From: Aspidapion aeneum
Taxonomy: Eukaryota; Arthropoda; Insecta; Coleoptera; Brentidae
DNA: 64,000 nt
Assembly: GCA_963576565.1 (NCBI GenBank)
Contig: OY755042.1
Span: 101,550,185-101,614,184, forward strand
Reading direction: 5' to 3'
The notes beneath the pieces are model-generated. The model made no database searches and had not been told where the DNA came from. It was given only the letters and a program-made list of their open reading frames with translations. Below, in pieces: positions 1 through 10,921 of the stretch; the first letter of the stretch is position 1, and each line of letters begins with the position of its first letter. A program made the position numbers and the translations under genes.

Positions 1-591
1 TCCCTCTTAAGTTTTTCAACGATTGTTTCTATTCAGGGTTTCAAAGTTGTAGCACAAAGTATAGGGATGGCCTAACTGCAATACCTCGTATCTAACATTT
101 TGATAATTTTTAGATTATTTGTGATTTAGGCAAAATGAGCTGGCTACTTTCATGGTGTATAATGATATAAAACATATGTATCTGCGTGGAAAATCACAAA
201 TATAGCAAATATATTCTTTTATACCTAATAACCCTATATGTGTTGCCTAAAGTGTTTTTCGCTTCCCCTGTAAAGTTGCATTTTTTCAGATACGGGATAT
301 TGCAGTTAGGCCACCGATAGGATGTTGTAGTCAGAATAAATAACGAGTGTTCATAGTCATTTTGAGTAATTTCAGGTGTAAGGCAAGGTGAAGCGTTATC
401 TTCTTTATTGTTTAATTTGGTCCTTGATATATTTTTTAATATTTAATAGAACATCTATTTCATCCTAGATTTAATGTTAAACCTACTTCTTTTAAAACTT
501 TAAGTGAATTGTAGAAAACGGCGCTAGAGGCAACAAAAAGTTTCTCATGGTACATTATTTTTTAATTAAATCAAAGTGTAGGACCCATCTA
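1..591. other. AT-rich stretch with no recognised gene
   Basis: No convincing reading frame, RNA gene or repeat structure is visible in this stretch. It ends where the left arm of the foldback element begins. Confidence 0.5.
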
Positions 592-1279
592 TTACAAGAC
601 GCTCGCCCTACCAAGTCCACTTTCAATCCCTGATTTCGCATGCGCAGATCTACCAATATTATTTACCTCATGTATTAGAATAGATGTACAGGGTGATTTT
701 CACTTGAATGATTCTAACCACATGAAAATAGAAAGTTTTAAAAACCTAACCTAACGAAACCTAATCAAATCTAACCGAACCGAACCAAAGCAAACTAAAC
801 CAATATTTTTTTTCAAAAAAAAACTTTCCTGACTTCCTACCCGGGATCCTAGAGGATGTGAATCCGAACCGAACCGTACCGAACCGAACCTATCCAAACC
901 TAACCATACCCAACTAAACCTAATTAGCAGTGTTATAGTTTAGTTTGGTAAGGTTAGGTTTGGATCAGTTTAGTTAGGTTCGGTTTAGTTAGGTTCGGTT
1001 TGGTTCGGTTCGGATTCACATCCTCTAGGATCCCGGGCAGGAAGTCAGGAATTTTTTTTTTTTTTAATTATTGGTTTAGTTTGCTTTGGTTCGGTTCGGT
1101 TAGATTTGATTAGGTTTCATTAGGTTAGGTTTTTAAAACTTTCTATTTTCATGTGGTTAGAATCATTCAAGTGAAAATCACCCTGTATCATCATTCTAAT
1201 ACATGAGGTAAATAATATTGGTAGATCTGCGCATGCGAAGTCAGGGATTGAAAGTGGACTTGGTAGCGCTAGCGTCTTG
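592..1279. repeat. Foldback element with about 330-bp inverted arms
   Basis: The arms lie at about 592-925 and 945-1279 and are reverse complements of each other over almost their full length, with a short loop near 935. Shared landmarks are ACAAGACGCT at the outer ends, CCGGGATCCTAGAGGATG in the inner half and CACCCTGTA/TACAGGGTG in the outer half. The inner arms are rich in AACCTAACC and CGAACCGAACC runs, which look like degenerate relatives of the insect telomere repeat but are not a true array. Arm identity appears to be over 90 percent by eye. Reading frames in it are by-products of the repeat. The most likely identity is a non-autonomous foldback or MITE; I cannot assign a superfamily. 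Confidence 0.85.
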
Positions 1280-1453
1280 TCACATCTATTGATCAGTTTT
1301 ATAACTGATACGTCCCGCATGCAAGACCAGTATATTAAACTGATCTTTAGAAGTTTGTTTTTAAGGAAGCAGGCGTGGTGTCCACTTGAGAGAAATGCTC
1401 TATTGAGAGCTGCTGCAAATGGATACATTGTAGAGAGTTATTTACAATTACTC

Positions 1454-1639
1454 CATTGGCGCTCCCAGGGGGGCCTAGGTAACCGCTCTCCCAAGCCCAA
1501 GGTTTTTTTAAAATATTTTCAACATATTTCATGAATAAAAAGATAAAAATAGTATGAAATACACCATTATGAAGTCGCGGGTCTTCTCAAGGGGTGTCGG
1601 TCCCCCCCCCCCCCAAACATATTCCTGGGTGCGCCACTG
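1454..1639. mobile_element. Short hAT-like MITE
   Basis: The ends CATTGGCGCTCCCAGG and, read inward on the other strand, CAGTGGCGCACCCAGG form an imperfect terminal inverted repeat. The CAGTGGCG start is typical of many hAT elements. TTACTC occurs just outside both ends, at 1448-1453 and 1641-1646, and may be a decayed 8-bp target duplication. The interior is non-coding and holds a poly-C run near 1600. Confidence 0.55.
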
Positions 1640-1647
1640 CTTACTCT

Positions 1648-3256
1648 CTAGAGATGCTCGACACGCACCCTAAAGTACTCATATATAACTTAAAAAGTTA
1701 ATTCACTATTTAATGAATAACCTATTTGTGTTTAAATTATGCCCTACTAAAAACAAATAAAGAAAAAAATATATAAAATATATTTTTTTTAATTTTGTCT
1801 ATTTGTTTTAAATGTTTTTTCTACTTATTCCAGTATTTTTATAATAAATATTCTAGGTTTATGGAAATATGGGTCAGCTTTTTACTATCATCTGCCCTAG
1901 AAAATCCTAAAATCCCACAAAAAAATCGAATTTGAGACAATCTGTACAGTTACATACTGTACATCATATTAACCAAATGTATATTTGTGCAGTAGGCGAT
2001 ATCCTAATCCACTAGATGTATTTAGGATAATTACATTGTATACGTTGTTAGAACATTAGCATTAATAGAGCGGTTTATCCATGATTAATTACGAATTAAA
2101 TACATATTCGCATATAGTTGTCTATTTTGCATTATACACTGAAAAAACTAAATAAATAAATAGTAAATTGAAAAAATAGTCCATTTCTCAAAGTGGAGTT
2201 TGCAAATTACAAAGAAAAACTGAATGTCTTCTCCACTAAACCCTTTATTGTTTCGGGTTTTATTTAGGCCATGTTTTGAGTCTAAAGAGACCCATCATCA
2301 GCTAAAACAAGTTAAACAAAGAAGTGTAACTACATCCGAAGCAACTTTAGTGCCTATTCAATAGATTAAACTGAGATAATAAAATTATTTTGAAGGCGAT
2401 CAAATAATCCCTTTTGGGTTCAATACTGTACCCTGTAAGTGACCATCATTTTTATGTTTTATAAACCGATACCTCCTTAAAATGTAACATACCTTTCAAA
2501 AACCTTCAAAAGACCCTCATACCCCCAGCAAGCTTTTATTTTTGTTTAACAATGGTATATATTAAAACCTACAAACGTCACTAGGAAATGTCGAATAAAA
2601 ATGGTGTAAGTCAGTGTCAGCTGTCCGCTATATTTTACATGTTAATTTTTTAGACAAGTTAGCGACGATCAAACTGATGGTCGATTGTTTTAGTGAATGT
2701 GTGGTTCAAAAGGGAGTCTAATATATCTTGTGCTTTTTACAGTATTTAAATATTGATACGTATTTAATACGGTAATGCATCTACAGATATAGTTTTAAGT
2801 TATTTATGTATCATTTAGCTTTGAATATTTTTGTATATAAGTTTTTTTGTCAATCATGGATTATTTTTATTGTTTTTCGAACTTTAAACCACCCCTCAGA
2901 GGTGGTACTACAATTTGAGACTAGTTTTAACGGGAATCCTACGACTGCACGGACTACATTTCCAAAAAATGACATTTTGTTACAAACATTTTATTTTGTT
3001 TTTCTTTATTTCTAAAGTTAATTGGAATTTATATGAGATGAAACTCACTGAGAAATGCTTACTATCATATTGCACATTAGGGTGAACCAAATCTTTGCAG
3101 TTATTTGACCTGTGAGTATTAAAAAAATACACTCAAACCGGTCGGTATTAAGTTTATAGACTTGATACTTAAACCCGGTCTACAATGCTAACTCTTAAGG
3201 TCTTCGTAAATACTGGTGTAATTGTCTTAAAAGGAGAACCTAGATGTCTTTTTGTA
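1648..3256. other. No recognised gene; possible Penelope-like end fragment
   Basis: No supported coding region. Around 2240-2300 the sequence has a TTTCGGG block followed by CCCATCATCAGC. This arrangement resembles the terminal region of Penelope-like elements, but it is too short to call. The 69-codon frame near 2806-3015 shows no recognisable domain. Confidence 0.35.
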
Positions 3257-3382
3257 AGGCCTGGTCCGCAGTTTTACTTCTTGCCGCTCATTTCTATTTT
3301 CTTCTTTCTCGAATGAAAAGATGGAGAGATAAATTATTTATCTCTTTCTATAAGAGAAAGCGATAAACTGCGGATCAGGCCT
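3257..3382. repeat. 126-bp hairpin MITE
   Basis: AGGCCTGGTCCGCAGTTTTA at the left end and TAAACTGCGGATCAGGCCT at the right end are inverted repeats with two or so mismatches. The centre (AGATAAATTATTTATCTCT) is also palindromic. The interior is non-coding. The superfamily is unknown. Confidence 0.65.
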
Positions 3383-3384
3383 AA

Positions 3385-4084
3385 GAAAGTTTTTTTTCTA
3401 GAAATATGATTTTTTTGGAACAATTGTTTTTTTTTTAAATATTGTTTGCCTTGAGTTGATTTGATATATTTTTTTTCTGTGTAATCTTGCTCACAGCGCC
3501 CTATAATTCCTTGCTTACCATACAGTTTTGATGTTTGATATATTCTGGGCAAAGTAATTTTAATATTGTAACCCAGCAAAATTATACGAGCTACCTAACT
3601 ATGCCTGTCTCAAAAATTCGCTGTGTGCTGGAAAGGTTAATCCGTTCTGATTTATTTTCCAGTCCATTTTTCCATTTTACTTGGATCAAATCCGCGAAAC
3701 GTCGAAATAAACCTTCTGATTTAAAATATAATATAGCTTGATCTTTTATGCTTTTCGTGCTCGTTTCCTTTTTTTTGTGAAATCAGATTGTGCCTAAAAT
3801 ATTTAAATTTTTTATTAAAATTTCGTATATTTATTTGTAAAGATAAAACGTATAATAAAAATGCTATATAGATAAAGGCATTTACTCCTAATTTTTCCAT
3901 TTAAAAATCAGCCTTAGAATCATCCACGTAAATAAGATGCTTATCTGGGGAAAAATGTAAAAAGTTTTGAATTTAAATACCGAGTGTTATTGATTAATAT
4001 GCTATAAGGGGGTAATTCTTCAGAGAATAAAACAAAATCACATGTATCACTAGACCCACTTTCCCTATTCAAAATATAGGGGTA
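3385..4084. other. No recognised gene
   Basis: AT-rich DNA with scattered short frames. None has a recognisable domain or codon pattern, and no inverted or tandem repeat of note is visible. Confidence 0.4.
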
Positions 4085-4250
4085 AAGTATACCCCTCGAA
4101 GGGGGTTCGTGCTACAAGAATTTCAAGCCAAAATATGTCCCCCTTGCAGACAAAATTGACCTGTCCGAGCGTTTCTGTAAATTCGCAGTCTAAATACCCA
4201 AAAAGGGGTATGTTTCGATGTTCGTGAAACACTGCATGGTGGAAAGATTA
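4085..4250 (-). repeat. Dispersed repeat related to the TACAGGGTG-ended family
   Basis: The block GTGCTACAAGAATTT, followed by GTCCCCCTTGCAGACAAAAT, matches the block at 28505-28560 in the same orientation. It matches the blocks at 25480-25530 and 26750-26790 in the opposite orientation. All share a core reading, in the family orientation, ATTTTGTTTGC then GGACACTTTTTG. It is non-coding and the copies are well diverged. Confidence 0.5.
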
Positions 4251-4604
4251 ATTTTCCAAATAATCTATTATTTTTATGCTCTTTTAAATTCCTCATAAAT
4301 AGATAAGAAGACATGGTAAGAAATGAAAGGAAGCCACATGTGACAACGAAATGGTTGGATATTACCCTGAAAGTAGTCGATTGTCGTATAAGCAATGTGT
4401 CTTTCTCTAAAATGTTTAAAGGCTTCTTTCGGTCTTTTATGCTGCACGTTTCATTACGCTTTGTTCCGATAAACGTACATTTTTCTCATTTTAAGACTGC
4501 AAAAATGGTAGGTATTAAAATAAAGAATCGTTCATATAATTAAACTATATATTTAAGCTCACATCTATTCTATAACTATTATGGTGATAGAAATAACATT
4601 TCGG

Positions 4605-5121
4605 ACTTTACATTGTCTTTATTTATAACACGACGGCGACGTTTCGGTAAGCAAGTAACTATAACCGTTATCAAGTGTAAACTAAACAAATCTAGTCTCT
4701 ATTCCTTCCTTAAGGAGTGGTTTCCATATGTTTGGTATGTCCGTGCTTGATTGAAAACTTCTTTATTCTGCATTATAGACGCAGCTTCAATAAACTTTCG
4801 TTTTCGCCAATGCGACTCCTTATGCAAAACTTTAGCTTCTGACCGCTGAATCCTGTGATCATTTGAACATGCATGATCCGCTAAACCGGATTTTCCCATA
4901 TTCCCTAGTTGGGTACTTTTTAGATGTTCATGTACTCTAACCTGAAGAAGGCGTTTCCCACTCAACGGATTATTATTTTGAGAATTTGCCACATTTGGTT
5001 TGTTTTCAATTTTAGAGATCATTGAATTTATTAATTTCTCGGAATAAGCATTCTGTTGTAAGTCCTTTTTAATGTTGTTAATATCTGGGGTTAATTCTTC
5101 ATTATTACTACAAATATACAT
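4605..5121 (-). pseudogene. Penelope-like element, C-terminal GIY-YIG end
   Basis: A 140-codon frame (5121 down to 4699) matches, as I recognise it, the tail of Penelope-like reverse transcriptases: a linker rich in N, I and K, then the GIY-YIG endonuclease tail with K-S-G-L-A-D-H-A, D-H-R-I-Q and H-W-R-K-R-K-F-I-E-A. The catalytic GIY and YIG residues and the whole RT lie upstream in an intact element and are absent here, so this is a 5'-truncated remnant. Beyond the stop, 4605-4690 holds ACGTTTCGGTAAGC near a TTTATTTATAA stretch, which resembles the element's terminal region. It sits head-to-head with the plus-strand remnant at 5128. It is not expected to be functional. Confidence 0.75.
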
Positions 5122-5127
5122 TATAAA

Positions 5128-5930
5128 ATCAATTTTTTAGATGGTCTTGTCAAACGATTAGACAGAAACATTCAAACCACTGTATATAGGAAACTCACAC
5201 ACACGGGACAGTATACTCTATGCAAAGTCAATTGACGAACCACCTAATACGGAGTTCTATCGATTTCATGAAATTTTGTTTGATTATGCCCTTCAAAAGT
5301 TATCCAAATTCATATAAAATCTTCCTGGTATAATTTCAACCCTACCGACAGAGAAGAACCGCGGCTCTTTTCGGTCCGACCACAAAGTATTTGTTTCCCG
5401 ACCGACCGAGCCCAGGTGGATGGACGGCACCTGAGTGGCAGATTTTTTTGAGAAGCGGTTTTAATTGCTTTCGGGTGTGCCTTTCGGCACCTCTTTGGTG
5501 GGCAGTATGCAGAGTTAGAAAATAAATCAGTGTCGTTCCTGTAGGTGATTTATTATCTATTTTTATTTCTTTAGTTTACGTTATAATTAAATGAAATAAT
5601 TTTTATGAGTATATCTACAGCCGCCCATGTCACTTTCTATAAAGGATATGCCGATGGTCGGCTTTTATCTTTGCTCAATTGACTTTGCAATCACTATACC
5701 TAAATGTAAAGTTTAATAATTTTGTTGCTGCAAAACAAGGAGTTATAAGAAGTTTGTATTAAAGAGCCGTAAATATTTGTAGTAATAATAAAGAATTAAC
5801 CACAGAAATTAACAACATTAAAAAGGACTTGCAACAGAATGGTTATTCCGAGAAATTAATAAACTCATTGATCTCTAAAATTAAAAACGAAATAAATGTA
5901 GCAAATTCTCAAAATAATAATCCGTAACAG
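5128..5930 (+). pseudogene. Penelope-like RT remnant, split by an insertion
   Basis: Reading plus from about 5132 gives F-L-D-G-L-V-K-R-L, then T-T-V-Y-R-K-L-T-H-T-G-Q-Y-T, the conserved segment late in Penelope-like RTs. The frame breaks at about 5221. It resumes after the insert with K-Q-G-V-I-R-S-L-Y, an in-frame stop, and then the same S-N-N-K-E-L-T linker seen in the minus-strand copy at 5121. The two copies are the same family, arranged head to head. The stop and the insert make this copy dead. Confidence 0.7.
5221..5689. mobile_element. 469-bp TIR insertion inside the Penelope remnant
   Basis: The perfect 15-bp inverted repeat TGCAAAGTCAATTGA ends both sides (5221-5235 and 5675-5689). 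The insertion breaks the Penelope RT reading between the H-T-G-Q-Y-T motif and the G-V-I-R-S-L motif. The interior is more GC-rich than its surroundings, with several short hairpins such as GGTGTGCCTTTCGGCACC near 5476, and has no coding potential that I can see. No clear target duplication was found, so the superfamily is open. Confidence 0.6.
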
Positions 5931-5936
5931 TGAATT

Positions 5937-6395
5937 GAAATTAAAGAAAGAAAAATAAGAAAAAAGTTTTTTTGCTTCGGCCGGGATTTTGAGAATTATA
6001 TTGGCATCGCCCATTGCATTTAAAAATTTTTACACACGAAAAGGTGATCTCATGTTTTCAGACGTTGATACTTTACGTCTAATTTGAGTTTTCATACATT
6101 TGACAGTGGGAAGGAAGAAAAATAGGTAGCAGATTGATGACTTGGTCGGTTTAATACCCTGAGAGTTTCTCGTTTTTGTATTGAGACACCGCACACCTGT
6201 ATAGATGAAAGTTTTCCGAAAATTTATGTATGGCTTCGGTGGTTCAATATTTAGAGCGTTTGCGTACAGAGCAAGAGATTCCGGGTTCGAGTCCCGGCCG
6301 AAGCAAAAAAACTTTTTTCTCATTTTTCTTTCTTTAATTTCACTTGTTGTTTATAGTTTTAGGTCCTTGCATTATTTGCAATTTGGTATTTGAGT
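5937..6395 (+). repeat. tRNA-bearing repeat, copy 1
   Basis: From 5990 to 6393 this matches, in opposite orientation, the unit at 53150-53580. Shared landmarks are CATCGCCCATTGC (left), the ATGTTTTCAGACGTTGAT block, GAGACACCGC, a complete tRNA-like cloverleaf, and the right-hand tail TTAGGTCCTTGCATTATTTG. In addition, 5937-5986 is an inverted copy of the region just after the tRNA (6293-6342), so this copy starts with a reversed piece of its own tail. Unlike a normal tRNA-derived SINE, the tRNA-like part is in the middle or 3' half, not at the 5' end. Confidence 0.75.
6233..6304 (+). tRNA. tRNA-like cloverleaf within repeat (anticodon position ACA)
   Basis: The 72 nt fold as a full cloverleaf. 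The acceptor pairs GCTTCGG with CCGAAGC, followed by discriminator A. The D-stem pairs GTTC with GAGC. The anticodon stem pairs TTTGC with GCAAG around loop GTACAGA. The variable loop has 5 nt. The T-stem pairs CCGGG with CCCGG around TTCGAGT. The B box GGTTCGAGTCC is perfect, and a T6 run at about 6312 could stop Pol III. U33 is present, which puts ACA at 34-36. That would read cysteine codons, although normal Cys tRNAs carry GCA, so it is more likely a tRNA-derived repeat component than a working Cys tRNA. The same loop is kept in the copy at 53244-53315. Confidence 0.5.
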
Positions 6396-6650
6396 ATTAC
6401 TACTGTTAGTCAAGTCAAATAACTATATTAATTCATATTCTTGATAATAGATTTGTATGTATTTAGAGAGCAAATATAAATGAAGTTCCATACAGAAGTG
6501 CGTTAAATTGCTAATATACATTAATATTAGCTTAGAGCAAAGGTAAAATGACAATGCCAATTGTGTAACGCTGGGATTGAACATAAGCGCAATTGAAGCT
6601 GTGCAGTGTGCATGGATGACCATTACGACAAATTACGATCCGCTTTTATG

Positions 6651-7402
6651 TACAGGGTGTCTCATTATATTTTTTCCCACCCTTTTAGACCATTAATAAT
6701 TGATGTAGGAATATAAAAGAAATTTTGCTCGAATTCGCGAAATTTTTACTTTTAAATTGCATCTTGACTTTATTCCTGATGCTTACCGTATTTGACAGGC
6801 GCTCAAATTTATAGTTTTTGTAAACTGGATGCTCCTTATTTTATTTAATTAATAGATTAGGCTTGGAATATACTTTCCAAAAATAATTTGATAAGTAGTT
6901 TCTGAAATATTAGTGATAAATTTTTAAATGATAAAAAAATAACATTACCACTTTTGTGTTAATTTCAGTGTCCTTATTTCGAACTATGTTAGTCCCCATG
7001 TATAAACAGTGACAATGACAACTATTTTTTTTAAAATGATGCTCAAAATGACAACCGGTAACGACAACAAAGTTGTGTCATTGTCACTGTTGATACATGG
7101 GGCTAACATAATTTGAAATAAGGATACTAAAATTAACACAAGAGCAGTACTGTTATAATTGCTAATATCTCAGAAACTATGGCCCTAAACTACGGCATAT
7201 CGGATATTTTTGGAAAATATGTTCCAAGCCTAATCTATTATTTAAATAATATAAGGAGCATCCAATTTACAAAAACTATAAATTTGAGCGCCTGTTAAAT
7301 ATGGTAAGCATCAGGAATAAAGTCAAGATGCAATTTAAAAGAAAAAATTTTGCGAATTCGAACACAATTTCTTGTATATTCCTATATCAATTACTAATTT
7401 AA
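6651..7402. repeat. Large foldback element, arms about 330 bp
   Basis: The arms at about 6694-7021 and 7071-7402 are reverse complements. They share, for example, TTTGACAGGCGCTCAAATTT (one substitution in the other arm), GGATGCTCCTTA and the inner CAGTGACAATGACAAC. The left end carries TACAGGGTGTCTCA at 6651, which the right end lacks. The right arm is abruptly followed by a copy of the repeat family also seen at 62.2-63.4 kb, suggesting truncation by that sequence. It is non-coding, and a transcript would form a long hairpin. Confidence 0.8.
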
Positions 7403-7507
7403 GCTTTCAAGCTACCCACGGAAAAATATGAGAAATCAAAAACTCCTTTTTACCCGAAACTGGTTTGATTTTTAAATTCACGGGTACTAAATTTCACGTT
7501 TATTATT
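7403..7507 (+). repeat. Fragment of the AAGCTTTCAAGCTACC dispersed repeat
   Basis: AAGCTTTCAAGCTACCCACG, then AAAAACTCCTTTTTACCCG and TTCACGGGTACTAAATTTCA, are shared almost base for base with the tandem units at 62.2, 62.8 and 63.3 kb, and more distantly with 48630-48740. It is non-coding. Confidence 0.75.
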
Positions 7508-7509
7508 AG

Positions 7510-10300
7510 TAAACTGAATGCTACTTAATGCTTTGTTTGAGTTCGCAGTGTCATTTAAAAAATTTTATATCTTCATTATTTTAGAAAAGTAATATAATAA
7601 TAGTTTTCTTAATAATACCAACCTCGAACGCTTTCGTAATACCTGGCCTTGGCACGCTATAAATTCATCAAATTTCTAGACTGAATTTTATTAAAGCTAA
7701 ATTTTTAAAGGAATTCAACAGACTTTGTTCATGATATTCTAAACTGAAAGATCCGGCCATAACCGATAAAATAAAATAACGCACTTAGTAATAAATAATA
7801 ATTGAATTCTTAATAAACCAAGTATAAAGCCAAAAACCTTGTAGCTGAACAACAAGTACATTGTAACAAACCGGGATTTGATACCATTTATAAGTTTTTA
7901 AATATTTTTAATTAAATATTGCTTTTGACATCAACAAGCTTTAATTATATGCAAGAATAGGTTAAGAATAAGTTAAATTTATGGCAACTCCGGCGACTTG
8001 TTTTTTGGCATGTTTTCAGGTCCGCTGTATTTTTATAAAAGTTGTATTCTGCTAATATGTCCTTTGAGCCACTAACATCAAAATAACTTATATTCTGTAA
8101 CATTCTAACGGTTTTTTTAGTCTGGCTTGCGTTGGTATTTTGTCTCTTAGTGGAGCGTTTAAAGCGCAGTCTATCTCTTTCTCGCCAAGGCGAAAGGGAG
8201 TAGAATTCATGCCAAACAACGCCAAGATATTTGTCCCTTCAAGCGCAGGGTTGCTTTAACTGAGACAGAAAACTTTCGAAAGTCGTGAGGGAAAACATTC
8301 TTTAGTTGGGCTTGGCTTGGTTCGTTTCAATTCTTTAGTTGGCTTTGCTTTCGTTCACACTTCTTAAGGGGGGTTTTATTTCAACTGGGGAAATTTATCA
8401 ATTATTTTAACATTGCATTAAACTGCATAATAATTTTAGTCTTTTCTTTTGGAGTTTATTAATTTTAAAACTTTTAATTATTGAAATAATGTTTTTAACT
8501 GTTTTATGGTTTTTTAACATCAAAATACAAACCATTCGTTGCCCTAAAATCGGCATTTTTAATCAATAATATATCCCAAACCTAAACAGTAATATTAAGT
8601 AAATTAAACAGTTGATTGAATAGTTTCACCTATTCAATCAACGTTTAAAATGTTGATAAATAAATATATTTACAACAAACATACAAAAGGTTTATAAAAC
8701 CTAAAAGTTTAAGAAGTGTAAATATGTGAATACAAAAGTTTAATAGTACAAAAAATTTGATATTCAATTAATAAATATAAGAAGTGATAATGTGCAGTTT
8801 CCGGAAGAAAATTGAAAATGTATGTATGATTTTCCTATATTGTTTATACATTTGAGAAAAACGTTTATAGCATAAAACTTCCTCCAAGAACCATCAAATT
8901 CCCTTTCGAGATCCTGTAAATTTAATAACATATAGCAACTTTTAATAATTATATCAATTTTCAAATCGTACAAATTGGTAGCTTAGCCTTGACAACTTGA
9001 GATGACAGAACCAGTGTCACACAAGCCGCCTGTTACAACATGTATGCAGCGAAAATTCAGACTAGGATAAAACAATTGGGTAAAATAGTATTTCTTTTTA
9101 TTTGCTATAGGAAAAAATATAAATTTTATTATTTTCGAGATTATTATTATATTTTTTTTCCTTGGCCTATTATTCTTATGATAACCAGCTGGTAACTGTC
9201 AAAGTTATCTCAACAAATAATATCGAAATTTTTTAATAGCATTTATTCTACAGTATCCTGTAGGTAAAAAATAAATTAGGAGCCAATTAATCTATTTTTT
9301 TATTAAAACCGTATAGATTTCGCCATAAAAAAAACCCATTGAAAAATGAATTTTCACCCCCTAATTCCACGCACCCAAATATTCTTAAATGCATTTTTTT
9401 AGATTTACTACCCTCGGAAACCTATAAAACCATAACAATATCGATACAACTTTGCAATATTTTTTTTTCGACTAAATATTTTTTTCTTTCCCTCCCCCCT
9501 CTCAACCCCCAGGACCCGGTGTAAGTTTCACTATAGATACACAAAGCCGCCAAGAGCAAAAGTTACTAGATAAGCGATAACTGACTCAACGTCAAACTCA
9601 AAATTGGTTAGATTTTGCCACCTTAGGGATTTATCCAAATAATTTGAAATATATTTTCTTTTTGGAAAACTTCCCTCCTTGTATTTCAGCCCCCCTTCAC
9701 AGGGTATCTTTATAGGAAATCCTGAAGGGTCTTAAGAAGAGCAACTGCGAAAAGTTTTTTGTTTTACTCACGTAGTGACACGTTTTTTTGTGTAGCAGGC
9801 AGACTATTTAGGTCCTTGGGGTCATCAGGCTAAAAAACTAACTTCCGGAATTGCACTTTAAATCAAATCTGGTCCGTCTTCTCGCTATATTACTCAAAGG
9901 ATCAGTCTGGCAACTCAACAAGGTTAATGCGGCATGAGTGTCATAAGATGGCGTCAGGAGTGCCTCGCCTGGAGTGGTAATTGATGTTCCACATGCCTTG
10001 AAGTAGCTAGTTGAGATTGATTAACGTTAGGTTCAATACTCAGTACATTAATACGTTTTGGTTTGGTTCTAAAATGTTTTACCTTGCATAAAAACAGTAT
10101 CCCGAACTTATCGGTATGTAAATCAAATTCAAAAACTCCTGCCGTCTGCAAGCTCTGGCACATTTGGGACCGCGGGACTGCTTGGAAAGCGGTAAAGCAT
10201 CCTTTAAAAAATATATGACCAAATTATATACTTCCGATACTTATATAAGTTAAATCAATAAAATGGAAAAATGCATAAAATACTCTGCCAATCTATGGGC
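7510..10300. other. 2.8-kb stretch without a recognised gene
   Basis: No reading frame here has a recognisable domain. A perfect stem-loop, GTTGATTGAATAG / CTATTCAATCAAC with loop TTTCAC, lies at 8611-8642. Near 8190-8215, CTCTTTCTCGCC and GGCGAAAGGGAG form another short hairpin. Otherwise nothing stands out. Confidence 0.4.
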
Positions 10301-10367
10301 ACCTAAGCTCACACTAGGTACTATAATTATAGTGTACGTGTGAGTTAATATATAACTAAAAACTGAA

Positions 10368-10715
10368 ATATATTTTATTGAACTCCAGACTCAATTACCT
10401 TTCGTTTGATACGACATAAGCCATGTTTTGACTTAAACTTTAATTTTTCAAATATACCCCCACCTTTTTTTTAAACTAAAATGTATTTTGTTTAACTCCA
10501 GACTCAATTACCTTTCGTTTGATATCACACACGCCATATTTCCACATAAACACTAATTTTTTAAATTTACCCCCACCCTTTTTTTTTTAAATAAAATGTA
10601 TTTTATTTAACTCCAGACGCAATTACCTTTCGTTTGATATCACACACGCCATATTTTTACATAAACTCTAATTTTTGATATATACCCCCACCCTTTTATT
10701 TCGCTCGTGTTCAGT
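10368..10715 (+). repeat. Three tandem units of about 114 bp
   Basis: Each unit carries AACTCCAGAC, then CAATTACCTTTCGTTTGATA, and ends in an AATTTxxxxATATACCCCCAC-like block. Starts at 10381, 10494 and 10609 give periods of 113 and 115 bp. Units 2 and 3 are closest to each other. Confidence 0.85.
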
Positions 10716-10824
10716 GGATTTTGTTCATTTTTAAATGGGACCATCTCGACCCAAAACCCAGCGTAGGTACCAAATTTCATTAAAATCGGGCAAGCGGTTT
10801 TTGAGTTATGCGCGTTGGTCGTTA

Positions 10825-10835
10825 CAGACAGACAT

Positions 10836-10920
<85 letters not shown>
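10825..10920. repeat. (GACA)n microsatellite
   Basis: About 24 uninterrupted tetranucleotide units. Open frames on both strands here, with repeated S-V-C-L or T-D-R-Q peptides, are products of the microsatellite and not genes. Confidence 0.95.

Positions 10921-10921
<1 letters not shown>

Noticed and set aside
750..1120. Interstitial telomere array
   Set aside because: The CCTAACC and CGAACC repeats are irregular and inverted around a centre; this is a foldback element, not a TTAGG array.
4699..5121. Possible host gene on the minus strand
   Set aside because: The C-terminal motifs fit the Penelope GIY-YIG tail, and a second copy lies next to it in opposite orientation.
6233..6304. Functional tRNA-Cys gene
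   Set aside because: ACA is not the normal Cys anticodon (GCA), and the sequence lies inside a repeat with a second, partly decayed copy, so I list it only as tRNA-like.
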